DNA of 32,893 bases from Candidatus Latescibacterota bacterium (lineage in GTDB: Bacteria > Latescibacterota > UBA2968 > UBA8231), in the NCBI GenBank assembly GCA_022820485.1, contig JAJEFJ010000037.1, forward strand, positions 1-32,893, given 5' to 3'. Numbering within the stretch: position 1 is the stretch's first letter; each line of letters starts with the position of its first letter. The notes under the pieces are model-generated. The model was not told the origin of the DNA, did not search any database, and saw nothing but the letters and a program-made list of their open reading frames with translations. This document shows positions 15,927 through 24,187 of this stretch, piece after piece. The translations under genes and the position numbers were made by a program.

Positions 15927-17876
15927 TCAACGCACCAACGTCATTTTCCCGGTCCGAACCCCGCCCACAACAGCCAAGCGATACAAGTACACGCCGCTGG
16001 CCACCGCCCGCCCCGCGTCGTCGCGCCCATCCCATCGCGCCACGTGCCACCCCGGAGCCGCCACGCCCTGCACCAGCGTCCGCACCTGCTGGCCGTTCAG
16101 CGCATAGACCGCCAGATGTACCGGCCCAGCGGTCGGCAGTGCATAGCGGATCGCAGTCGTCGCATTGAACGGATTGGGATAATTCGCGGCCAACGCTAGC
16201 ACGGTTGGCTGCGACGCCTCGCCGAGTACGACCGTCAGCACCGGACCCACAATCCGCAACTCGTCGAACCAGAACTGAATCCCATCTAAGGCATGGTGCT
16301 CGGCCACGATGTCGAAGCGATCGACGGCCTGCCAGTCGAACGCGCCGACCGGATCGAACCACTCATTCTCCCAAGCCCCGTGCTCAGCAAAGTCGCGCAA
16401 GGGAATATGCACCTTGTGCCATGCACCATCCCAAGCGGCCACCTGCTCATCTATCGTATAGCGCATGCGCCAAGGGTGGTCGTCCGGGTCGTCCGTATCC
16501 GTATCGACCAAGCGAATGTCAAACGACGATCCCGGCGTATCCCCTCGCACCCAGAATTCGACCGCGTAACCAGTCGAAACCAACGCGGACAAGTCCTTGA
16601 AGGGCTTGAAGTCGAAGCCAATGAACCCGTAGAGCGGCACCCCAGTCCAGCGCATGCAGTAGCGGCCCACCGCTGGATCCGCCTCATCATAGTAATCAAC
16701 CGTGCCTGCACTGAGGTGGTTAGACTCGGCCATGTGCGGGCCGAGGGAGTCTTCGTAGAGCACAAACCCCTGTTGGTCTGGCACGGCCATAAAATCCCGT
16801 TGCGGCGGCACGTTTAGCCCCAATGCCTCCAACAGCGGCACGTTCAGGTCAAACTCGAACAACTCGTCCGACCCGCGCTCAAACAGGCCAAAACCACCTC
16901 GGTAGTCCCAAATCGTCCACGCAATGCCCCGTTCCTCCAAGTGCTGCCGCACCACCTCGTACCACAAGACGCGGTCGCTGTTGTCGCTGTTGGGGCTGTA
17001 CACCCCAAACTCCCCGCAAAACAGCGGCACGCCGCGATCCTTCTGAAAGGCCGAGGCCTCGTCAATCAGTATGCGCATCTGCGTGATGGTACCTTCTTCG
17101 CTGTAGTTGCCCAGCGCAGTGCCGACCCACGTGCCCTGCAAGGACGAGGGCAACGTCGGCATCCGCGCCCGCTCGTAGGGAAAGGGCACGCCGCGCAGCG
17201 GCACCAGCGAGGGATTAGTCCAGCCAGCGCCTTGGTGAGTAAAAACAAACGGCTCGTAGAAGTGAAACGTGTACACGAGGTTGTCGTCGGCAAAAACTGG
17301 CATCCGCTGCAGGTTGCGGAAGCTGTTCCAGTTGGCCGGGCCAACCACGATCGCGTGCTGCTGATCCACCTGCCGGATCGCATCGATCACCTGCTGCTGG
17401 ATCGCGTTCCAAGTCGCGTCGCTAATGCCGTGCGGCTCGTTGAGGATCTCGTAGTAGAGCTGGGCCGGATGCGCGGCAAAATGCGCGGCGAGCTGGGTCC
17501 ACACCGGCACCAGCACATCGCCAATGTCCGGCGACGTACTCACCGCCGGATCAAACGAGTGGTTGTCCAAAATCAGATGCAGCCCCAACTCGTCGGCCCA
17601 ATCCGCGACTTGGTCGAGAAAGTCGTAGAGCAGGGGATCGATGCGGTAATCCGGCGGACCGCTGGTCATGGCGTGCAGATTAATCGGCAGGCGCACCACA
17701 TCGCAGCCGAGCTGTTGAATCTGCTCGAAATCGGTCCGGCCAAATTTGGCAAAATGCACGTTCTGCGCACTGGACGCTTGCAACCAATTGGTCAGGTTGA
17801 CGCCCCGGCTAAACGGGATTTCGGCCCCCCAAGCGGTGGCCGTCCAACACAGAAGTATGAGACAAACTTTTCTCAT
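15927..17876 (-). CDS. Secreted glycoside hydrolase family 5 (cellulase-like) with C-terminal sorting domain
   Basis: 649 residues. A signal peptide (MRKVCLILLCWTATAWGAEI) precedes a GH5 domain to about residue 360. RGVNLTNW and VRLPINLHAM are typical early strands. The acid/base is Glu147 in YEILNEPHG, the nucleophile is Glu289 in LFCGEFGVY, and WTIWDYRGGFG follows. Residues about 380-555 form a beta-sandwich, probably carbohydrate-binding. Residues 560-649 are the PNPFN-type sorting domain ending in KMTLVR, alignable without gaps to that of the sorbosone-dehydrogenase-like protein. The enzyme probably cleaves beta-glucan, mannan or a related glycan outside the cell. It overlaps the upstream protease gene by one base (TAATG), so translation is coupled. 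Exact GH5 subfamily is not assigned. Confidence 0.9.
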   Translation of the reverse strand: MRKVCLILLCWTATAWGAEIPFSRGVNLTNWLQASSAQNVHFAKFGRTDFEQIQQLGCDVVRLPINLHAMTSGPPDYRIDPLLYDFLDQVADWADELGLHLILDNHSFDPAVSTSPDIGDVLVPVWTQLAAHFAAHPAQLYYEILNEPHGISDATWNAIQQQVIDAIRQVDQQHAIVVGPANWNSFRNLQRMPVFADDNLVYTFHFYEPFVFTHQGAGWTNPSLVPLRGVPFPYERARMPTLPSSLQGTWVGTALGNYSEEGTITQMRILIDEASAFQKDRGVPLFCGEFGVYSPNSDNSDRVLWYEVVRQHLEERGIAWTIWDYRGGFGLFERGSDELFEFDLNVPLLEALGLNVPPQRDFMAVPDQQGFVLYEDSLGPHMAESNHLSAGTVDYYDEADPAVGRYCMRWTGVPLYGFIGFDFKPFKDLSALVSTGYAVEFWVRGDTPGSSFDIRLVDTDTDDPDDHPWRMRYTIDEQVAAWDGAWHKVHIPLRDFAEHGAWENEWFDPVGAFDWQAVDRFDIVAEHHALDGIQFWFDELRIVGPVLTVVLGEASQPTVLALAANYPNPFNATTAIRYALPTAGPVHLAVYALNGQQVRTLVQGVAAPGWHVARWDGRDDAGRAVASGVYLYRLAVVGGVRTGKMTLVR

Positions 17877-18250
17877 TACCTAATCCTCAGCTCCGCCAAC
17901 AGCATCGGCAACGCCCGCAGTTCTCGTTTTAGGGGATCCAGCACGTACCCCAAGGCTTCGAGGGTGACCACCCCGAGCAGATTGCTGTCGCCGGGTTCGC
18001 CAAAGATAACCGGCGCGGCCCCTCGGTGTTCCTTGTAGCGAAACAGCGCATCGCCCAAATGGCGTTCGATCTGGTCGCCATTGGCCAAGGTAAAGGTCCG
18101 ACGAGAGTGCGACCGAATGTCCAAGGCCTCTAGGACCGGACGCTGGACGACCGAATAGACGGCCCCTGAGTCCACCAAAAAACGTTCGGTGTGAAACTCT
18201 TCAGGGTGAGCGGGATTGGCGATGTCGATGGCGAGAAAGGTAAGTCCCAT
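17876..18250 (-). CDS. Retropepsin-like (clan AA) aspartic protease domain protein
   Basis: 124 residues, the size of a single retropepsin domain that would work as a dimer. The active-site motif is FLVDSGAVYSVV with Asp27-Ser28-Gly29-Ala30. The C-terminal segment LGVVTLEALGYVLDP matches the second conserved block (ILGxxxLExxGxxxD) of bacterial clan AA proteases. There is no signal peptide. GGAG seven bases before the ATG supports the start. Its TAA overlaps the GH5 start as TAATG. Such short proteases are frequent in cyanobacteria and related genomes, with no known substrate. The coupling to a secreted glycosidase gene is odd and may be accidental. Confidence 0.8.
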   Translation of the reverse strand: MGLTFLAIDIANPAHPEEFHTERFLVDSGAVYSVVQRPVLEALDIRSHSRRTFTLANGDQIERHLGDALFRYKEHRGAAPVIFGEPGDSNLLGVVTLEALGYVLDPLKRELRALPMLLAELRIR

Positions 18251-18365
18251 AAAATTCTCCGTTTTTGCTATTACGGCTAGCCTCTTTCAATCCCTCCACT
18301 CTATCATCGCTTTTTTGCGTGCGAAGTCAAGGAACCGTACCTTCCCCCGACCCGCATATAGTACT

Positions 18366-18454
18366 TGAGCGATTCGACCTGCGGATCGTCTTGTTCTACA
18401 TATTCTGCGTCTATCTGCGTTCATCTGCGGATTATCGTAGATGTAAAATGCTAT
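18366..18454 (+). repeat. Dispersed intergenic repeat, copy 1
   Basis: About 90 bases centred on ATTCTGCGTCTATCTGCGT and CATCTGCGGAT, ending GCTAT. It aligns with 22522-22612 with a few substitutions and small indels. It lies just before the ribosome site of the first enolase gene. TCTGCG-rich intergenic repeats of this kind are common in some uncultivated phyla; whether it is a leader, a mobile relic or a regulatory element is unknown. Confidence 0.75.
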
Positions 18455-18466
18455 AGGAGCCACGCC

Positions 18467-19723
18467 GTGAAAATCACCGCCATCGAAGTCATCCCCCTGC
18501 GCGTTCCCTACGAAGATCGCATCCGCAAAGCGTTCTACCACTTCGGCATGACCGAAGAAGTAACCGTGTACAAATTCCACACCGATACCGGCCTAGTCGG
18601 CTTGGGCGAAAACCCCGGCCCGCCCTTTGAGCAGAGCTTGCTCGACGCCTACCTCGGCACCAACCCTTTCGATCACGTCATGGGCACCGGGCGCTTCAAC
18701 CTCGACATGGCCTGTTACGACCTGATGGGCAAACACCTCGGGCTACCTGCTTGGAAGCTGATGGGCCAACAGGTGCGAGAATGGGTGAGCATGGGCTGGT
18801 GGATGCCCTGCATGTCGCCCGAGGACTCGGCCGCCGAGGTGCAAGAAGCCGCCGCCCGCGGCTATCGCGGACTAAAATGCAAGGCCCGCGCCTTCTACGA
18901 TGTAGCCGAACAAGCCCAAGCCATGCAGGAGGCCGCCCCACCCGACTTCCGCATTGAATTCGACTTCAACGGCGCACTCGTCAACGTCGAAAGAGCTTTG
19001 CCCATCCTGCGCCAGTTGGAACAAATTCCCGTAGTCAAAGGCATCGAGGAGCCAATCTTCGCCTATGACATCGAGGGCTGGCGGCGCTTGCACCAAGAAA
19101 TCCGCATTCCCTTCTACCTCCACGGCGTCAGCACCATCTTCGACGGCCCTTCGCGCCAGCCTTCCGGCCCTTGGCTTGGGCTGCGCGCTGGCGATTTCGA
19201 CGGCGCTCTTTGCAGCCACGAGACCATCCGCAACGCGCTGGCCGCTTCGTGGGCCTTTGCCGCGGCCAATACCCCGATCCTCTTGCAGTACGTCGGCACG
19301 GGTATCACCGCGGCCTTCGCCTGCCACCTCGGCGCGGTCATGCACACGGCCACCCTGCCAGGCGTAACCGCCCATCACACGTACGAAGACGACCTAATCG
19401 TCGAGCCGCACGCAATCCAACGCGGCTTTATGCAGGTACCCACAGGCCCCGGTTTAGGAGTAGAACTAGACGAGGACGCAGTCGAGCGCTACCGCGACGT
19501 GCCCGCGCCGCAATGGCCGCGCCACTTCTCCGTCGTAACCCTGCCCGGCGGCCTCGAACACTACTACCGCAACCTGCGCCAGACCGAGCGCCTGATGAAA
19601 CAAGGCGTTGACGAAGCCTTCGCCCCCGGCGTCCGCCTCACCGAGCGCGAAGACGACGGCAGCACGGACTTCGATAAACTCTGGCGCAGACTCCAAGAAC
19701 GCGACTGGCCCATCTGGACCTAG
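18467..19723 (+). CDS. Enolase-superfamily (MR/MLE) protein with altered metal site
   Basis: 418 residues from a GTG with AGGAG at the right distance (about nine bases); the upstream open frame runs through an intergenic repeat and is rejected. The barrel has the KxK motif (Lys137, Lys139), the first metal ligand Asp166 (FDFNG) and the second Glu194 (IEEP). At the third ligand position, where MLE proteins have DE, the sequence is LHG (His219-Gly220), and the following Lys-containing strand is also not recognisable. The protein may use a different ligand set or be catalytically altered. A C-terminal extension of about 70 residues is present. It is eleven bases from a second enolase-like gene, and both belong to a plus-strand run with the LamG/propeller gene. 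Likely a sugar-acid dehydratase homologue, substrate unknown. Confidence 0.75.
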   Translation: MKITAIEVIPLRVPYEDRIRKAFYHFGMTEEVTVYKFHTDTGLVGLGENPGPPFEQSLLDAYLGTNPFDHVMGTGRFNLDMACYDLMGKHLGLPAWKLMGQQVREWVSMGWWMPCMSPEDSAAEVQEAAARGYRGLKCKARAFYDVAEQAQAMQEAAPPDFRIEFDFNGALVNVERALPILRQLEQIPVVKGIEEPIFAYDIEGWRRLHQEIRIPFYLHGVSTIFDGPSRQPSGPWLGLRAGDFDGALCSHETIRNALAASWAFAAANTPILLQYVGTGITAAFACHLGAVMHTATLPGVTAHHTYEDDLIVEPHAIQRGFMQVPTGPGLGVELDEDAVERYRDVPAPQWPRHFSVVTLPGGLEHYYRNLRQTERLMKQGVDEAFAPGVRLTEREDDGSTDFDKLWRRLQERDWPIWT

Positions 19724-19734
19724 AGGAGGCTCCC

Positions 19735-20826
19735 GTGAAAATTACCCGCATCATTCTCCATATCGTCAACGTGCCCGAGCGCCACTGGTGGTGGTCGGAC
19801 GACGTGTACGGCCAGCCCTCGCACCAGCGTGACGAGCACGGCGTCGCCGAAGTCGAAACTGATCAGGGCTTGACCGGTCTGACACTAATCGGGCGCTTTA
19901 CCGCCTTGGACACCATGCGCCAGCAGTTTGAGACTTGGCTGGGGCAGGACGTCCTCCAAGTCAACTTGGCGCAAGGCAACAGCCCCATGCAGGGCGCTTT
20001 CGAGCAGGCCGTGCTCGACCTGCGCGGCCAAGCCTTGGGCGTGCCTATCTGGCAATTACTGGGCGGACGGCTGCGCGACCGCATCTCGGTCACCCAATGC
20101 ACCGGATACAAAACGCCCGAACACACCGCGGATGACGCCCAATGGGGCTGGGAGCAGGGCTTCCGCGCTTATAAGATGAAGTGCATCACCAGCCGCGAGC
20201 AAACCCCCGAAGAGCGCATCCGCTACGTCACCGACCGGATCGAGGCCATTCACCGCGTGGCTCCCGACATGGTGGTGCGCCCGGACATCCGCTGGCGCTT
20301 AGAAGAAGTCTGGGTGGCCCAAGAGCTGGCCCGCCGCCTACAGGGTCATCGCATGGACTCGCTCGAAAGCCCCATTGCCAAAGGCGCTCGCGCCGGCACG
20401 TTTTCCGAATGGCGTCGCCTGCGCCACACCATCGACCTGCCCATTGGCGACCACGTCGGCGACGCGGCCGATATGCTGCACCGCTTTCAGGCCGAGGCCC
20501 TCGACTACGTCATCGTCGGCGGAGCCAGCCACTTTGAAACCTTACAACGCTCGCACCTCGCACACGCGCTGGGGCTAGGCGGCTGGTCGCAAACCGTAGC
20601 CTATGGTCCAGGCGCTGCTATGGGCCTACACGTGGCCGCCTGCATGCCCCATTTGACTCAGCCCTACGACATGGTCGGCCCCATCGCCTGGCAGCACTCC
20701 TTGGTCAACGAAGAATTCGTCCTCAAAGAGGGCAGCTTCCTAGTCTCCGACCGGCCGGGCTTGGGCTACACTCTCGACCGCGACGGCGTCGAGCGCTACC
20801 TAGTAGAACGCCACATTTTCCCTTAG
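19735..20826 (+). CDS. Mandelate racemase/muconate lactonizing enzyme family protein
   Basis: 363 residues from a GTG preceded by GAGGAGG. The KxK motif is Lys147/Lys149 (YKMKC). Metal ligands are Asp184 (RPDIRW), Glu211 (LESPI) and Asp239 (GDH). Unlike its neighbour it keeps all three acids, so it is probably active. The N-terminal segment HWWWSDDVYG is unusual and may shape the substrate pocket. It is cytoplasmic. The gene follows the divergent enolase-like gene by eleven bases and precedes the LamG/propeller gene by eleven. The two enolase-like proteins share an operon but little sequence, so they may form successive steps, or one may regulate or partner the other. Expected chemistry is dehydration, racemisation or cycloisomerisation of a carboxylate. 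Confidence 0.85.
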   Translation: MKITRIILHIVNVPERHWWWSDDVYGQPSHQRDEHGVAEVETDQGLTGLTLIGRFTALDTMRQQFETWLGQDVLQVNLAQGNSPMQGAFEQAVLDLRGQALGVPIWQLLGGRLRDRISVTQCTGYKTPEHTADDAQWGWEQGFRAYKMKCITSREQTPEERIRYVTDRIEAIHRVAPDMVVRPDIRWRLEEVWVAQELARRLQGHRMDSLESPIAKGARAGTFSEWRRLRHTIDLPIGDHVGDAADMLHRFQAEALDYVIVGGASHFETLQRSHLAHALGLGGWSQTVAYGPGAAMGLHVAACMPHLTQPYDMVGPIAWQHSLVNEEFVLKEGSFLVSDRPGLGYTLDRDGVERYLVERHIFP

Positions 20827-20837
20827 CAACCAACGCC

Positions 20838-22520
20838 ATGTCCGCAACCCCCGAATACCGCACCCGCTCCAACGCCCCCTTCGCGCTCGACTGCCCTCTC
20901 GACAAAATGCTGACGGTCGCCGCTTGGGTCGAGAGCACCTCCGCCCGTGCCGAAGCCATGCAGCCGCTGGTCTCGCAGTGGCAGCCCCGCGCCGGACTCG
21001 ACGCATTCGCCGCCTATGACGCCGGCCACACCGACGGCCTAGTGACCCAAGGCTACTTCGGCGCAGTATTCGACGGGCGCTATACATACTTCTGCCCCAT
21101 CCGCGATCAGAATGAGCGCACGTCCGTCCACGGCCGCGTCCTCCGCTTCGACACCCAAGCCGACTTCAAAAACCCAGACGCTTGGGCCGCCTACGACGCC
21201 AGCTACACCGACGGCCTGCACACCTCGGGCTTCTACGGCGGAGCCTTTGACGGCCGCTACGTGTACTTCAACCCCCGCGACGACGGCACCGTCCACCACT
21301 CGCGTCTCTTGCGCTTCGACACCCAAGCCGATTTCAAAGACCCAGCCGCTTGGGCCGCCCACGACGCCCAACTCCCCCACTCGGGACAGGGCCTCGCCTT
21401 TGACGGACAGTACCTCTACTTCTGCCCAGGCTATACCCGGTCGTCAACCGGCGGTTTGGACGATGAAAACAGCGGCCACATCCTCCGCTACGACACCCGC
21501 GCGCCCCTGAAGGACCCCGCGAGCTACGCCGTCTTCAATGCCCAACAACTCCACCCAGAGGCGACCTGTTTCGACGGTGCCGCGTTCGACGGACGACATA
21601 TCTACTTTGCGCCGCTCAGCAGCGGCCACGTCCTCCGCTACGCAGTCGCTGGGGATTTTGCCGACCCGCAAAGCTGGGATCTCTACGACGCTCGCCCCTT
21701 GGGGATGCAGATGAACGTCGGTGCCGTGTTCGACGGGCGGCACATCTATTTTTGCTCTTACGGCAACAGCACAATGCTGCGCTACGACACGGCCGCGCCA
21801 TTTGACGATCCACAAAGCTGGGACACCTACGTTCCCGTAGAGAACAGCGGCTTCGACGGCGGCTTCTTCGACGGGCGCTACGTGTACTACGTGCCCTTCA
21901 CTCGCGCCGCCGCACCCGGCGAGAGCGTCTTCCACGGCGCTTGGCTGCGCTACGACACGGCCGCGCCATTCGACGACCCAGCCGCTTGGGACACGCACGA
22001 CGCCAGCTATACCGACGGCCTGCACACCACCGCGTACAACGCCGGCGCATTCGACGGACGCTACTTCTACACCGCTCCCTGGCGCGGTGACCGCGACGGC
22101 AGCCACGCCCACGGCCGCGTACAACGCTACGACACCCTCGGGACAGACGGCGCGTTCTCCCTGCGCTACGGCGACGTGGGCCACAACGGCGGACTCTGCG
22201 CAGCCGTGCCCGGCCCCAGTTTCATCGTCAACACTACCGGCGGCGCAGTCAGCATTGCCACTCACCAAACCCTCGCACCCGGCGTCCATCACCTCGCCGG
22301 AGTGTACGACGGCGCGTGCATCCAGCTCTACATCGACGGCGCGCTCGCAGCCTCGCGCTCCGCTTGCGACCATCCCTTACAACAGACAGACATCCCCGTA
22401 ACCATCGGCCATATTGCCGGAGGCAGCGCCCGCTTCCAAGGCACCATCGCCGAGGTGTATCTAGCGCCTGTCGCCCAAAGCGCCGCTTGGGTCGCAGCAA
22501 CCTATAGCAATCCAGAATGA
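20838..22520 (+). CDS. LamG/concanavalin-like protein interrupted by a seven-repeat propeller
   Basis: 560 residues without signal peptide. The N-terminal 50 residues (LTVAAWVES, QPLVSQW) look like the first strands of a LamG domain. The C-terminal 125 (GAFSLRYGD, HHLAGVYDGACIQLYIDG, PVTIGHIAGG, FQGTIAEVYLAP) look like the rest of the same fold. Between them are seven units with an FDG(R/Q) core at residues 78, 137, 188, 250, 298, 344 and 405. Each typically reads FDGRYxYF, then LRYDT, then FDDPxxWxxYDA, 46-62 residues long. This suggests a seven-bladed propeller inserted in a LamG sandwich. It starts eleven bases after the second enolase gene with no ribosome site, implying coupling. Role unknown; carbohydrate binding is plausible. 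Confidence 0.7.
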   Translation: MSATPEYRTRSNAPFALDCPLDKMLTVAAWVESTSARAEAMQPLVSQWQPRAGLDAFAAYDAGHTDGLVTQGYFGAVFDGRYTYFCPIRDQNERTSVHGRVLRFDTQADFKNPDAWAAYDASYTDGLHTSGFYGGAFDGRYVYFNPRDDGTVHHSRLLRFDTQADFKDPAAWAAHDAQLPHSGQGLAFDGQYLYFCPGYTRSSTGGLDDENSGHILRYDTRAPLKDPASYAVFNAQQLHPEATCFDGAAFDGRHIYFAPLSSGHVLRYAVAGDFADPQSWDLYDARPLGMQMNVGAVFDGRHIYFCSYGNSTMLRYDTAAPFDDPQSWDTYVPVENSGFDGGFFDGRYVYYVPFTRAAAPGESVFHGAWLRYDTAAPFDDPAAWDTHDASYTDGLHTTAYNAGAFDGRYFYTAPWRGDRDGSHAHGRVQRYDTLGTDGAFSLRYGDVGHNGGLCAAVPGPSFIVNTTGGAVSIATHQTLAPGVHHLAGVYDGACIQLYIDGALAASRSACDHPLQQTDIPVTIGHIAGGSARFQGTIAEVYLAPVAQSAAWVAATYSNPE

Positions 22521-22521
22521 T

Positions 22522-22612
22522 TAAACGATTCTAAATGTGGATCGCCTCGTACATCCTATTCTGCGTCTATCTGCGTCATCTGCGGATCACCTTGTAAATG
22601 TAGGACTGCTAT
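22522..22612 (+). repeat. Dispersed intergenic repeat, copy 2
   Basis: Aligns with 18366-18454: a shared GATTC start, GGATCG, ATTCTGCGTCTATCTGCGT, CATCTGCGGAT and a GCTAT end. It fills most of the 126-base gap before the Gfo/Idh/MocA oxidoreductase gene, again just upstream of a ribosome site and in the same orientation. Confidence 0.75.
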
Positions 22613-22646
22613 ATCACGCGCTACCCCAACCTAAAGGAGCTTCTCC

Positions 22647-23729
22647 ATGGACGAAAAATACACGATCGCCATCATCGGCTGCGGTCGCCTCGGCCAGCAC
22701 TACGCCGAAGTCTATCAAACCCTGCCCAACACCGAGCTAGTCGCCATCGCCGAATACAACCCCGAGCGCCGCCAAGCCGTCGGCGAGCGCTTCGGCATCC
22801 GCGCACTCTATGAGGACGCGCAAGACCTCTTCCGGCACATCGTCCCCGACATCGCGGTCGTCGTACTACCCGGCAAGTACATCAAAGAGGCCGTCATCGC
22901 CGCGGCCCAAGCTGGCGTCAAGGGCGTCTCCACCGACAAGCCCATTGAGGCCCGCTTGTCGGATGTCGATGCCATGGTCGAGGAATGCGCAGCGTGCGGC
23001 GTGGTCTTTGCCGGCGGCAACCTGCAACGGGCCATGAGCGAGGTGCAAGAAGCGGCCGGCTGGTTGCGCACCGACGAGTACGGCCCCTTGCGCGGGGCCA
23101 GCGTCCACGGCTGGGGCGGTGAGATTTCCGGCGGGGGCTGCCAGCACATCGCCGTCCTGCGGCTCTTCACCCAAGCCGAGATCACCCAAGTCACCGCCTG
23201 GGGCACGCCGCCCGAAGCCCTCGCGCAAGACGACGACGAGGGGTTAATCATCAACGGACAATTTCTACTCAGCAACGGCCTCGTCTGCCCGGTCTTTGGC
23301 CAACCGACGCCTAGTCGCGGCGTGAACGTGTGGACCGACGACGCGCTCGTGCGCTGGGACTGGGGACCGCCCGAAATTTTCCAAGGCTGCGACGCGCAAG
23401 GTGCCCGCGTAAAAACCGACCGCCCCTACACCCCACTCGAATACCCCCGCTTCTCCTACATGGGCACTTCAGTACTGTCGTTTTTAGATGTCTTAGAAAA
23501 CGGCGGCGAGCTGTACATCTCCGGCCACGACCTGCGCCAATCGCTCGAAGCGGCCATCGCCGCCAAGTACTCGGCGCTGTGGGGTAACGTACCGCTCGAC
23601 CTGCCACTCGCCGACCGCTCGCTTGCGCTCTATCCGAGAGCCTACCGCTGGCTCGGCGGCGACCACTCCGGTCGTTCGCAAACCTACGCAGAGGCGCTAG
23701 AAGGGACGCTTTTCCCTCGGTCTTCCTAG
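22647..23729 (+). CDS. Gfo/Idh/MocA family oxidoreductase
   Basis: 360 residues. The N-terminus is IAIIGCGRLGQHYAEVY, a full Rossmann GxGxxG site. STDKPIEARL carries the family Lys, and GGGCQHIAVLRLF holds a His in the place of the catalytic motif. AGGAG seven bases before the ATG supports the start. It is cytoplasmic, NAD(P)-dependent and probably acts on a sugar or sugar acid handled by the enolase pair upstream. It lies on the same strand after a 126-base gap that contains the second copy of the dispersed repeat, so it could be a separate transcription unit. It is clearly different from the oxidoreductase at 12863. Confidence 0.85.
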   Translation: MDEKYTIAIIGCGRLGQHYAEVYQTLPNTELVAIAEYNPERRQAVGERFGIRALYEDAQDLFRHIVPDIAVVVLPGKYIKEAVIAAAQAGVKGVSTDKPIEARLSDVDAMVEECAACGVVFAGGNLQRAMSEVQEAAGWLRTDEYGPLRGASVHGWGGEISGGGCQHIAVLRLFTQAEITQVTAWGTPPEALAQDDDEGLIINGQFLLSNGLVCPVFGQPTPSRGVNVWTDDALVRWDWGPPEIFQGCDAQGARVKTDRPYTPLEYPRFSYMGTSVLSFLDVLENGGELYISGHDLRQSLEAAIAAKYSALWGNVPLDLPLADRSLALYPRAYRWLGGDHSGRSQTYAEALEGTLFPRSS

Positions 23730-23794
23730 GTAACGCCACTTCGTCCCTATATGTGCGGTGGCTTCTAGTTACCTCTTCCGTTATACTTCCATTC

Positions 23795-24187
23795 ATGGAC
23801 GCCTACCGGTCGTACATCGAGGCTTGGCAAAAGCGTCTGCGCCAAGAGCGGGAAGCCCTCGACCAAGCCGCACAACAAGCGCGGAAGCAGGCGCAGGTCT
23901 GCGCCAAAGCTCTAGTCGAGGAACACGGAGCCGAGCGCGTGTACCTGATCGGCTCGCTGGCCAGAGGTAGCAGCTTCCACCCGCGTTCCGACATCGACTT
24001 GGTCGTCGCAGGTATAGCGCCAGAACGCTACTTTGCAGTGCTAGCAGACATCGCCGAGCGGGCGAGCCGCGAGGTAGATCTGATTCTACTTGAATCGGCG
24101 ACGCCAGCCCTGCTCGAATGCGTTGCCAACGAGGGAGTGCTGCTACATGAGCGCACAGAAATTCCTGCTGCTGCGAGCGGACATTGA
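23795..24187 (+). CDS. mntA: MNT-type minimal nucleotidyltransferase, antitoxin of a HepT/MntA-like pair
   Basis: 130 residues. After a helical N-terminus comes the polymerase-beta-like nucleotidyltransferase motif GSLARGSSFHPRSDIDLVV, with Gly53-Ser54, Asp66 and Asp68, and a third acid Asp95 in VDLILL. In characterised HepT/MNT systems this enzyme modifies and silences the HepT RNase by transferring AMP to a Tyr. The ATG at 23795 is chosen because the extra upstream residues are not family-like. Its 3' end overlaps the HepT-like gene by 41 bases, a tight arrangement typical of such modules. The symbol is by family analogy. Confidence 0.8.
   Translation: MDAYRSYIEAWQKRLRQEREALDQAAQQARKQAQVCAKALVEEHGAERVYLIGSLARGSSFHPRSDIDLVVAGIAPERYFAVLADIAERASREVDLILLESATPALLECVANEGVLLHERTEIPAAASGH

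Noticed and set aside
16941..18038. Plus-strand open frame of 365 codons opposite the GH5 and protease genes
   Set aside because: No family features, and it covers catalytic motifs of the genes on the other strand.
21444..22373. Minus-strand open frame with repeated VAGVVR-like segments
   Set aside because: The repetition is the mirror of the FDG repeats in the LamG/propeller gene.
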